Part shown: piece by piece, positions 9,962-17,401 of the stretch
How the letters are laid out: each line of letters starts with the position of its first letter
Position numbering within the stretch: position 1 is the stretch's first letter
Assembly: GCF_014305155.1 (NCBI RefSeq)
Contig: NZ_JACRUK010000008.1
Span: 1 to 64,000, forward strand
DNA from: Flavobacterium muglaense
Lineage (GTDB): Bacteria; Bacteroidota; Bacteroidia; Flavobacteriales; Flavobacteriaceae
Direction of reading: 5' to 3'
DNA length: 64,000 nt
Made by a program: the position numbers and the translations under genes
Notes under the pieces: model-generated
Seen by the model: the letters and a program-made list of their open reading frames with translations, nothing else
The model's database searches: none
Told to the model about the DNA's origin: nothing

Positions 9962-10045
9962 GATCCTAGCCCTGATGGAAACGGCATCCTTTCCTGCCGG
10001 GGTTCGGCAGGAAAGATATAGTGTACAGCAGGAAAAAGCTTCTAA
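9962..10045 (+). repeat. Structured intergenic repeat (Bacteroidota-type, possible small RNA motif)
   Basis: The element starts CCTAGCCCTGATGGAAACGG, then CATCC leads into a perfect 11-bp hairpin (arms CTTTCCTGCCG and CGGCAGGAAAG, loop GGGTT, 9989-10015). It ends ATATAGTGTACAGCAGGAAA. From memory, elements with this TAGCC-CATCCTTT-hairpin-AAAGATATAG skeleton occur many times in Flavobacterium genomes between genes. A related copy lies at 48005-48100. It might correspond to a known Bacteroidota RNA family such as Flavo-1, but I cannot confirm that. Confidence 0.6.
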
Positions 10046-10082
10046 AAATCAGCTTTACGAATAGGTTGCTTTTAAAAAATGT

Positions 10083-10111
10083 TTGTTTAATGTTTAAAAG
10101 TAGTATTTTTG
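10083..10111 (+). promoter_or_regulatory. Promoter of rbfA, predicting a leaderless or near-leaderless mRNA
   Basis: TTG at 10083-10085 is followed after 18 bases by TATTTTTG at 10104-10111, matching TTG-N17-20-TAnnTTTG. The rbfA ATG begins at 10116, only four bases after this element. Transcription would therefore start at or beside the start codon. Confidence 0.65.
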
Positions 10112-10115
10112 CACT

Positions 10116-10508
10116 ATGGAAACAAATAGACAGAAAAAAATAGGTGGGGTGATCCAAAAAGATTTGGTTGATATTCTGCAAGGTGAAGTGAGAAAAAATG
10201 GCGTATCTAATTTAATTATTTCGGTATCCAAGGTTACTGTAACTACAGATTTGTCTGTGGCGACGGTATATTTAAGTGTATTTCCTCAAGAAAAAGCTGG
10301 TGAAATTTTGGAGGCTGTGAAATCGAATTCAAAAACAATTAAGCATGATTTATCACAAAGAGTGCGTTTGCAATTGAGAAAAGTACCCAACTTGGTTTTC
10401 TTTATTGATGACTCTTTGGATTATATCGAAAAAATAAACAACGCTTTGTCAAATAGAGACAATCCTATTGAAAACAGAGACCTTTTAGAAAAACGCAAGT
10501 TGATATAA
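10116..10508 (+). CDS. rbfA: Ribosome-binding factor A
   Basis: This 130-residue KH-fold protein binds the 30S subunit and helps late 16S rRNA 5'-end maturation and cold adaptation. The N-terminus METNRQKKIGGVIQKDLVDI, the central VSKVTVTTDLSVATVYLSVF and the LRKVPNLVFFIDDSLDYIEKI region are typical of the family. The length is normal. The next gene starts one base after its stop, so the two are probably co-transcribed. A structured repeat lies upstream and a promoter abuts the start. Confidence 0.93.
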   Translation: METNRQKKIGGVIQKDLVDILQGEVRKNGVSNLIISVSKVTVTTDLSVATVYLSVFPQEKAGEILEAVKSNSKTIKHDLSQRVRLQLRKVPNLVFFIDDSLDYIEKINNALSNRDNPIENRDLLEKRKLI

Positions 10509-10509
10509 T

Positions 10510-11709
10510 TTGAATTTCCCCCTTTACATAGCCAAACGTTACATCCTTAGTAACAGTAAAAACAATGCTATAAATATCATTAATCGCATTGCGAGTATGG
10601 GTATCATTGTGGGCGCGATGGCTTTGTTTGTGGTTTTATCTGTTTTTAGCGGACTGAAAGTTTTTAGTCTTTCGTTTACGAATGACATTGATCCCGACTT
10701 AAAAATAAGTAGCACTTTAGGGAAATCATTTTTCATTTCTCCAGAGCAAGAGGCCGAAATTAAGAAGATTGACGGGCTCGCCTCCTACTCAAAAATAATA
10801 GAAGAACGTGTCTTGTTTGTCTTTAATGACAAGCAAGAAGTAACGTATCTAAAAGGCGTTGACAGCAACTTTAACAATGTCAACGATATTAAAAAAACAC
10901 TCTATAACGGGCAATGGCTAGAACCAAACACGTATCAAGTAGTTGTGGGGTACGGCATTGCACAAAAATTTTCGATGGGATTATTAGACTTTAATAATCA
11001 ACTGGAAGTTTGGGTGCCCAAACCCGGAAAAGGAACGATTGAAAACGCTGAACAAGCTTTTAATAAAAGTCAAGTATATCCTATTGGTATTTACGCAATA
11101 AGTCCAGATTTAGACTCAAAATATGTTTTTGCCGACTTGGGTTTGGCGCAAGAATTATTAGAATATAAAGCCAATCAGATTTCAGGAATTGAGATAAAAG
11201 AGAAAGCGGGTGCCGATGAAAATGCGATTATAGCAGAGCTAAACAGTATATTTAATAATAGAATCACCATTAAAAACAGAGCACAACTCAATGAGTCTTT
11301 GTATAAAATGTTGAATACCGAGAATATTGCAGTGTATTTGATATTTACACTTGTGATTGTAGTTGCGCTTTTCAACTTGATTGGTGCACTTATCATGATG
11401 ATTCTTGACAAAAAAGGCAATCTTAAAACGCTTTTTAATCTAGGGACAGAAATTAAAGATTTACGCAAGATATTTTTACTTCAAGGTACTTTACTAAGTG
11501 TTTTTGGGGGGATCATTGGACTGACTCTAGGAATTATCATTGTATTACTGCAACAACATTTTCAGCTGGTAATGATTACACCTACACTGGCTTACCCAGT
11601 TATTTTCTCGATCGAAAATGTATTGATTGTAATGGGAACAATTGTAACCCTTGGCTTTATTGCTTCATTGATTGCGAGTAGCCGTGTGAGTAAAAAATTA
11701 TTGGAATAA
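10510..11709 (+). CDS. FtsX/LolC-LolE-type ABC transporter permease
   Basis: This 399-residue inner-membrane protein has the lipoprotein-releasing permease layout. One N-terminal membrane segment near residues 28-48 (MGIIVGAMALFVVLSVFSGL) is followed by a large periplasmic domain of about 220 residues. Three C-terminal membrane segments come next, including YLIFTLVIVVALFNLIGAL. In Lol systems such permeases extract lipoproteins for passage to LolA. I use the TTG start at 10510, one base after the rbfA stop, because the next ATG would remove the N-terminal membrane segment. No ATPase partner is adjacent, as is common in Bacteroidota. Confidence 0.85.
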   Translation: MNFPLYIAKRYILSNSKNNAINIINRIASMGIIVGAMALFVVLSVFSGLKVFSLSFTNDIDPDLKISSTLGKSFFISPEQEAEIKKIDGLASYSKIIEERVLFVFNDKQEVTYLKGVDSNFNNVNDIKKTLYNGQWLEPNTYQVVVGYGIAQKFSMGLLDFNNQLEVWVPKPGKGTIENAEQAFNKSQVYPIGIYAISPDLDSKYVFADLGLAQELLEYKANQISGIEIKEKAGADENAIIAELNSIFNNRITIKNRAQLNESLYKMLNTENIAVYLIFTLVIVVALFNLIGALIMMILDKKGNLKTLFNLGTEIKDLRKIFLLQGTLLSVFGGIIGLTLGIIIVLLQQHFQLVMITPTLAYPVIFSIENVLIVMGTIVTLGFIASLIASSRVSKKLLE

Positions 11710-11716
11710 AATTATA

Positions 11717-11744
11717 GTAGAGACGCACTGCAGTGCGCCTCTAC
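11717..11744. repeat. 28-bp palindrome (GTAGAG-CGCACTGCAGTGCG type)
   Basis: Near-perfect inverted repeat centred at 11730/11731, with arms GTAGAGACGCACTG and CAGTGCGCCTCTAC. It lies just after the permease stop, in a convergent intergenic gap. From memory, similar CTGCAG-centred palindromes recur in Flavobacterium genomes. It lacks a T tract, so it is not a canonical terminator, though as an RNA hairpin it could stabilise a 3' end. Confidence 0.65.
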
Positions 11745-11749
11745 GGTTT

Positions 11750-11809
11750 AAACGCAAATTCCACTAATTTTCACGAATAGATTTGTGAAAATTAGTGGAA
11801 TTTGTGTTT
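11750..11809. repeat. 60-bp palindrome in the convergent gap before dus
   Basis: Long inverted repeat with arms built on CAAATTCCACTAATTTTCAC and its complement, joined by a short GAATAGATTT loop region, with one mismatch in the outer arm. It forms a stable cruciform or hairpin between two converging genes. It is a different family from the palindrome immediately to its left. Confidence 0.65.
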
Positions 11810-11829
11810 AACTATTTTTAATATTGTCT

Positions 11830-12822
11830 TTACACAACCTCGTAACCAGAATACGCTTGCTCTATAGTATTTAGAATATTGAATAACTCTTGCGGATTAT
11901 CTTCTGTAACTAATTGTTGTTTGAATGGTTTGAACGAATGGATTCCTTTGAAATAATTAGTATAATGCGGGCGGGTTTCTACAATTCCTAATCGTTCTCC
12001 TTTCCATTCCATTGCCCACGTTAAGTGGTTGCGCACTGCTTCTACGCGATCTGCAACTGTAGGTTTAGCCAAATGCTCACCTGTTTTAAAGTAATGTTTG
12101 ATTTCGTTAAAAATCCACGGATAACCAATTGCGGCACGACCAATCATGATTCCGTCAATTCCGTATTCGTTTTTATATTGCAATGCTTTTTCAGGACTGT
12201 CGATGTCTCCATTTCCAAAAATAGGCATGGTGATTCTAGGGTTGTTCTTTACTCGAGCAATGTGTGACCAGTCAGAATGACCTTTGTACATTTGGGCGCG
12301 AGTTCTAGCGTGAATACTCAAAGCAGCAACACCAATATCTTGCAAACGCTCTGCCACCTCATCAATATTAATCGAACTATCATCCCAACCCAAACGGGTT
12401 TTTACTGTTACAGGCAAATGGGTACTATCGATAACCGCTTTCGTTAGGCGTATCATCAAATCCACATCTTTTAAAACTCCTGCTCCTGCTCCTTTACAAA
12501 CTACTTTTTTTACCGGACAACCATAGTTGATATCAATTAGATCGGGGTTTACAGTAGAAACAATTTTAGACGATAATGCCATAGCTTCTTCATCACCTCC
12601 AAATATTTGGATCCCTACAGGTCGTTCGTAGTCAAAAATGTCTAATTTCATGCGGCTTTTTATAGCGTCACGAATCAAACCCTCTGAAGAAATAAACTCA
12701 GAGTACATTAAATCAGCACCATGCATTTTACATAACCTACGGTAAGGCGGGTCACTCACATCTTCCATAGGTGCAAGTAGTAAAGGGAAATCAGGTAATT
12801 CTATGTTGCCAATCTTAATCAT
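11830..12822 (-). CDS. dusB: tRNA-dihydrouridine synthase
   Basis: This 330-residue FMN-dependent enzyme reduces uridine to dihydrouridine in the tRNA D-loop. The family signature is clear: LLAPMEDVSDPPYRRLC at the N-terminus, GIQIFGGDEEAM, INYGCPVKKVVCKGAGAGVL with the catalytic Cys, VKTRLGWDD, SIHARTRAQMYKG, IFGNGDI and DGIMIGRAAIGYPWIF. Length is normal. The DusB subfamily name is likely but not certain. It converges on the rbfA-permease unit across two palindromes. Confidence 0.9.
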   Translation of the reverse strand: MIKIGNIELPDFPLLLAPMEDVSDPPYRRLCKMHGADLMYSEFISSEGLIRDAIKSRMKLDIFDYERPVGIQIFGGDEEAMALSSKIVSTVNPDLIDINYGCPVKKVVCKGAGAGVLKDVDLMIRLTKAVIDSTHLPVTVKTRLGWDDSSINIDEVAERLQDIGVAALSIHARTRAQMYKGHSDWSHIARVKNNPRITMPIFGNGDIDSPEKALQYKNEYGIDGIMIGRAAIGYPWIFNEIKHYFKTGEHLAKPTVADRVEAVRNHLTWAMEWKGERLGIVETRPHYTNYFKGIHSFKPFKQQLVTEDNPQELFNILNTIEQAYSGYEVV

Positions 12823-12839
12823 CTTCGTTTAATTTTTTG

Positions 12840-12847
12840 CAAAATTA
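12840..12847 (-). promoter_or_regulatory. Probable -7 element of the dus gene
   Basis: TAATTTTG on the minus strand matches TAnnTTTG and sits about 17 bases above the ATG at 12822. No TTG is visible at the usual upstream distance, so only half of the promoter is supported. Confidence 0.45.
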
Positions 12848-12900
12848 CAACATTTAAGCGAATAGACTCTCTTCGTCATCCACTGAACTCTATTTATGTT

Positions 12901-14199
12901 CTAAAAAGCAGACTTTCTAGTGTCAAAAAAGTGAATTGGTTTTCTACTCATTGGATTATAAATCAAAGGATTCAAGATTTCTTTTGTAGTAAATTCTATC
13001 TTTGGACTCACACGTAGTTTGGCTCTAAAGTGATCTTTTAATTCTTGTAAAAAAGTATCTGATTTTTCTTTGACTGCAATCTTTATCAAAATCTCATCTG
13101 TTCCTAAATCATTTGTAGATATTTCGATTATATAACTTTCAATCAATGGATAATCATTCAAAACATCATTCATCGCTGGCGGGTACAAAGTTGTTCCTTT
13201 GTATTTTATCATTTGCTGTTTTCTTCCAATAACTGGCCCAACACGCAACGTATTTCGACCACATTTACACGGTTCATGGTGTAATTTCACAACATCACCT
13301 GTTTTGAATCGGATTAATGGCATGGCCTCGATTCCCAAAGTGGTAAAAGTCAATTCACCCGATTCGCCGTCACTTACCGTTTTATTATTTTCGTCTAATA
13401 CCTCTACAATTATTAATTCTGGATGGTGATGACCACCATTTGAATGTTCACACTCTGTAAAAGCAGTACTCATTTCGGTTGAAGCATAAGTTGAATACAA
13501 CTTAATGTTCCATTTATTAGTGATTTTCGTTGACAATGTGTTCATAGAAAAATCTTGATTTCTTAATGATTCGCCAATACATACTGCTCCTTTTATACCT
13601 GAATTATTGTAATCAATATTGTTTTTTTCGGCATATTCTATTAGTTTTAATAAAAATGAAGGAACCGTAATTAAGTAAGTAGGCTTGTATTTTAAAATAG
13701 AATCCCATTGTAATTCTGGAATACCGGCTCCTACTCTAATCACACCTGCTTTTAACTTTCTAAGTCCTAAGAAATAAGCTAATCCTGCCATGAATCGCCT
13801 GTCCATGGTAGTCATTAGTTGTACAATGTCACCTTCCTTAATGCCGGTGCAAGCAAAAGAAATTGCTTCGTTATAAGCTAGTCTGTCTAAGTCTTTATCT
13901 GTTAACCCAAAAGTAACTGGATCTCCTAATGTACCCGACGTAGTAGCATAATCTATTATTTCATTTGCTGGAACGCATAAAAAATCATCGTTATGCTTTT
14001 GCAAATTTTCTTTAGTAATCACAGGTAAAGTCTGCAAATCTTCTAAAGTCTTTATTGTTGAAATATCAATATTGTTTTTTTCAAAAAGCGCTTTGTAAAA
14101 AGGTGAATTTTCATTCACATACATTAGCAATTCACTTAATTTTTGTTCCTGAAATGTTTTTATCTCTCCTAATGAGGCGGTTTCAATTTTTGGAATCAT
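12901..14199 (-). CDS. Phenylacetate-CoA ligase-like adenylating enzyme of the flexirubin locus
   Basis: This 432-residue ANL-superfamily protein is of the PaaK/coenzyme F390 synthetase type. The N-terminal half has TTSGTLGDPVTFGLTDKD (AMP-binding P-loop near residue 88) and YSTYASTEMSTAF. Later come LIRFKTGDVVKL, GRKQQMIKYKG at the hinge and a small C-terminal lid domain. CKCG may be part of a metal site. In aryl-polyene and flexirubin loci such enzymes activate the 4-hydroxycinnamate starter for loading on the carrier protein. The lyase at 43085-44605 would supply that acid. Its start overlaps the upstream stop by 4 bases (ATGA), so it is the last gene of the tightly packed minus-strand run. 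Substrate is inferred from context. Confidence 0.82.
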   Translation of the reverse strand: MIPKIETASLGEIKTFQEQKLSELLMYVNENSPFYKALFEKNNIDISTIKTLEDLQTLPVITKENLQKHNDDFLCVPANEIIDYATTSGTLGDPVTFGLTDKDLDRLAYNEAISFACTGIKEGDIVQLMTTMDRRFMAGLAYFLGLRKLKAGVIRVGAGIPELQWDSILKYKPTYLITVPSFLLKLIEYAEKNNIDYNNSGIKGAVCIGESLRNQDFSMNTLSTKITNKWNIKLYSTYASTEMSTAFTECEHSNGGHHHPELIIVEVLDENNKTVSDGESGELTFTTLGIEAMPLIRFKTGDVVKLHHEPCKCGRNTLRVGPVIGRKQQMIKYKGTTLYPPAMNDVLNDYPLIESYIIEISTNDLGTDEILIKIAVKEKSDTFLQELKDHFRAKLRVSPKIEFTTKEILNPLIYNPMSRKPIHFFDTRKSAF

Positions 14200-15872
14200 T
14201 TTACTTTTTTTATTGATTTTTTTAAATATTTCAAAACATTCTCTTTATCAGGGAGTGTTGTAATCTCTTTGGTTAATGCTATTTCAAATTGTTCTTTTGC
14301 GAGATCGTAAGCTCTTTTTTCATAGAATAGCATGCCCATTTTATAATAAACAACCCAGTAATCTGGATTTAATGATTGATAGTTCTTTTGGAGATCGGCG
14401 GGGAAATCATTCTTATTTTCTAATAATCTATCAACTTTCTTGTCTTCGATTCTAAAAAGTTCATAGTTTTTATATTCTTTAGACAGCACAAAAGGGTCTT
14501 GAGCAATATTAAGATTTTCCTCTTCGACCGAAACAATAGCGTCACCGGCACTCCTTTTATTAAAAATTTTATTAAGGTCATAGCAAACAAACTCTCCCAA
14601 TTGATATGGATTAGACGAAACCCATACTAATCGTTGCTCCGGTTTAAAAATTATTCCGTGATGTGCCAATAGTTGATTTAAGGCTTTTTCATTTCCATAG
14701 CCCAAAGGTAAGTTGTTTAAGCCATCCTTATTGCGAAGAATATTTGCCGCTTTTGCAGGATTTAATTTTTTACTTTCATCTAACAACTGTACAAGTCGAT
14801 CGTATCTGTATTTTGAATGACTCTCCTTTATTTGATTTATATTTCCTTTATTATCCTTTAAAGCGTCACTTTGAAAATGATTGGTGCAAATTAGTTCCGT
14901 TGTGTTTTGCACTTCATAAACTCCAAAATTATCGGGAGAAACCTCGATTAAAATTGCTTTTTTATCATTGGCACTCCCCACCATTATGGACTCTGACACG
15001 AAAACCTTTCTTTTTTTTGCGATTGCAATAGCCTCGTCAATATTTTTTGCGTATTGCAAAATTTCCCTTGTCAAGATCGAAATAGGCGTCTTGGCAATCA
15101 ATGGGATTTTAGATTTACCAGCGTTAATAGTCACGGTTAGCCCTTCCTTATTCATTCCAGATACAGCACCGATCATTCCTGCCCAAGTGACCATCATAAA
15201 GGGATGCCCTTTTTTTGGATTCACAAAAGCTACTATTTTATCTTTGGCAAAATCATCTCCGGCATAAAAATCAAAATTCCTACCTAAGATCAAACTTCCA
15301 TCTTCGGTTTTGTCTCCCCATGCTGCAAATGAAGAACAACCAACAAGTGCTAGATCCTGTAAAGCATGTCCAATATCGTGCGCGCCATGCAAATACAAAC
15401 TTCTCAAATAGGGCGAGGCAATATTATCAAAGTTAGGCGAACTGTACTTTGAAACTCCATAAATTTCTGTTTGAAATTCTTCGGGAACATTTAGATATAA
15501 CTTTCTATTGTACCACTTTAAAAAACTCCTGAGTACTTTTTGTTTAAATTTCGAAGGCAATAGATCATTTATTTTCGAAAAAAAAACAGTTTCTTGCTTC
15601 TTCAATAGACTATCCGAAAGACTCCCAACTAGTAACCCTCTTTCCAATGGATCCCCTTCGACATAAAGTTCCCATAGGTCTTGTTTATTTTTGAGCAGAA
15701 AATTATTTCCTGAAGAAAAAACGGTAGCTGAATGTTTTTTCACAACCGGAATAGCGTTATTAAAACCCGTTATATCTGGTTGATGGTGCATTGAATTATA
15801 GGTTCCACAACAAATAAACAATAGTGATAAAGCTAAAGTGACTAAAATATAAAACGGTCTATACTTCTTCAT
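14196..15872 (-). CDS. C45-type Ntn hydrolase/acyltransferase lipoprotein with C-terminal TPR segment
   Basis: This 558-residue protein begins with a lipoprotein signal (LLFICCG near residue 22), so it should be membrane-anchored outside the cytoplasm. The core resembles acyl-CoA:6-aminopenicillanate acyltransferase-type peptidase C45: VGCSSFAAWG with the candidate nucleophile Cys near residue 179, then DGSLILGRNFDFYAGDD, MVTWAGMIGAVSGMNKEGL and ICTNHFQSD. In autoprocessing members the Cys becomes the new N-terminus; here it sits well inside, so cleavage would release the front part. The last 90 residues look like a TPR pair (YKMGMLFYEKRAYDLAKEQF). Homologues with this context are known from flexirubin loci. 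A role in forming or breaking the acyl-resorcinol ester is my inference. Confidence 0.7.
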   Translation of the reverse strand: MKKYRPFYILVTLALSLLFICCGTYNSMHHQPDITGFNNAIPVVKKHSATVFSSGNNFLLKNKQDLWELYVEGDPLERGLLVGSLSDSLLKKQETVFFSKINDLLPSKFKQKVLRSFLKWYNRKLYLNVPEEFQTEIYGVSKYSSPNFDNIASPYLRSLYLHGAHDIGHALQDLALVGCSSFAAWGDKTEDGSLILGRNFDFYAGDDFAKDKIVAFVNPKKGHPFMMVTWAGMIGAVSGMNKEGLTVTINAGKSKIPLIAKTPISILTREILQYAKNIDEAIAIAKKRKVFVSESIMVGSANDKKAILIEVSPDNFGVYEVQNTTELICTNHFQSDALKDNKGNINQIKESHSKYRYDRLVQLLDESKKLNPAKAANILRNKDGLNNLPLGYGNEKALNQLLAHHGIIFKPEQRLVWVSSNPYQLGEFVCYDLNKIFNKRSAGDAIVSVEEENLNIAQDPFVLSKEYKNYELFRIEDKKVDRLLENKNDFPADLQKNYQSLNPDYWVVYYKMGMLFYEKRAYDLAKEQFEIALTKEITTLPDKENVLKYLKKSIKKVK

Positions 15873-15877
15873 TTTGT

Positions 15878-17395
15878 TTATTTTGTAGCCTCATTAATTT
15901 TATTCACTAGATAATCTTTGCCTACAATTTCTGAACAAGTTACAACGGCTCCAATGGTGACACCTAAAACACCATGCATGTTTATACTTTGCCCAGTTAA
16001 ATACAAATTATCTAATTTTGTTTTAGAGGCGATAAAGGTTTTCATGGGATTATTTGAATCCTTTTCATAACCATACATGTTTCCATTATGGCCACCAATA
16101 TAGTCTCTATAAGAGAGTGGTGACGAAGTATGGATCGACTTTATACATGCTCTAATCCCTGGGAATTTCAACTCAATTTCTTGAAGAAAACGTTCGGCTT
16201 TTCGGCTTTTAAAAGCCTCATAACTTTCACCTCTATCTTCTTTTTCAGCGGTTGTATTAACTGTATCTGCCCATGCTTGTAAATCATCAAACTTCATATA
16301 AGTAATAAATGTCATTCCATCTGCCCACTTATCTGATTTTTTGGACGCATTCATGGAAGCCATAAATGCTTTAGGCCAAGTCTCCTCTGTATAATCGTGC
16401 GAACTCCAAACTTCCTTACTGTCTTTAAAATGATAGTAATTATGATTCAAATACTCAAAAGATTCTGGTTTAAAAACCACATACAAACTAAATGCAGAAA
16501 CCCCACCTTCTAAGCTCTGAATGCGATTGTAATACGCTTTTCTAAATTTATCAATACCTGCCATTTTTAAAGTAGCCTTTGGGTCAATATTAGATACAAA
16601 ATACTTTCCAAACACTTCAGAACCGTCTTTCATTATAACCGAACTAACCGCATTATCTTCGACCACATATTGAACAGCTTCCTTGTATTTATATACTTCT
16701 CCGCCATGAATTTTAAGTTGCTTTATTAATTGTTTGGTAATTTGACTACCCCCATTAATACAACGCCATGAACTTTGAATATAGGAATTAACAGATAAAG
16801 CATGAACATAAAATGGCGATTTATCCTCGATTCCAGCATACAAAAAATTAGTTCCCGCTAGAACAGCTCTCAGTTTTACATTATCAGTAACAGCATCGAT
16901 CTCTTTTTTAGCATTCAAGGACAACAAACTACTATCGTACTCTCCTTCGGATCTTAAATTATACAATGGAAACGTGTCACAAGCTTTTATCACTTGCTGG
17001 CAATAACGATCTATATTTTTTACTTCATCAGGAAAAAAACTACTCAATTGATTCTTGAAATTATCATATCCTTGAGCATGTGGATACTCATTCTCATCAT
17101 CTTCAAATGAAATAATATCAAAACCGTCTTCATCCATTTTTTTTAGGTTTAAATTGTCCATTATCCCTAAATATTTAAAATATCTATATAGATTTTGACC
17201 TTCACTTAAACCTCCTATGTAATGAATTCCAGTATCAAAAATAGTTTTATCTCTAACAAAAGTTTGCAAGTTACCACCATACTGATTGTTCTTTTCAAGA
17301 ACGCACACACTATATCCTTCTTTTGCCAAAATAATAGCAGAGACTAACCCCCCTAAACCGCTTCCTATAATGACTACGTCATACTGTTTTTTCAA
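15878..17395 (-). CDS. Phytoene desaturase-like FAD-dependent oxidoreductase
   Basis: A 505-residue amine-oxidase-fold flavoprotein. The N-terminal dinucleotide-binding motif is VVIIGSGLGGLVSAIILAKE with Glu at the end of the second strand (VLEKN). CrtI-like features include GIHYIGGL, NGGSQITKQLIKQL and the C-terminal NLYLTGQSINMHGVLGVTIGA FAD-closing motif. It sits 5 bases above the C45-type gene and 6 below the MMPL gene. A second homologue lies at 37008-38663. Such enzymes are common in aryl-polyene and dialkylresorcinol loci, where desaturation, isomerisation or ring oxidation are possible; the reaction is not determined by sequence. Confidence 0.82.
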   Translation of the reverse strand: MKKQYDVVIIGSGLGGLVSAIILAKEGYSVCVLEKNNQYGGNLQTFVRDKTIFDTGIHYIGGLSEGQNLYRYFKYLGIMDNLNLKKMDEDGFDIISFEDDENEYPHAQGYDNFKNQLSSFFPDEVKNIDRYCQQVIKACDTFPLYNLRSEGEYDSSLLSLNAKKEIDAVTDNVKLRAVLAGTNFLYAGIEDKSPFYVHALSVNSYIQSSWRCINGGSQITKQLIKQLKIHGGEVYKYKEAVQYVVEDNAVSSVIMKDGSEVFGKYFVSNIDPKATLKMAGIDKFRKAYYNRIQSLEGGVSAFSLYVVFKPESFEYLNHNYYHFKDSKEVWSSHDYTEETWPKAFMASMNASKKSDKWADGMTFITYMKFDDLQAWADTVNTTAEKEDRGESYEAFKSRKAERFLQEIELKFPGIRACIKSIHTSSPLSYRDYIGGHNGNMYGYEKDSNNPMKTFIASKTKLDNLYLTGQSINMHGVLGVTIGAVVTCSEIVGKDYLVNKINEATK

Positions 17396-17401
17396 TGTAC
17401 T

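Noticed and set aside
11750..11809. Rho-independent terminator
   Set aside because: The hairpin is strong but AT-rich and not followed by a T tract on either strand.
14663..15031. 122-codon plus-strand frame
   Set aside because: Fully antisense to the C45-type gene, with no domain or start support.
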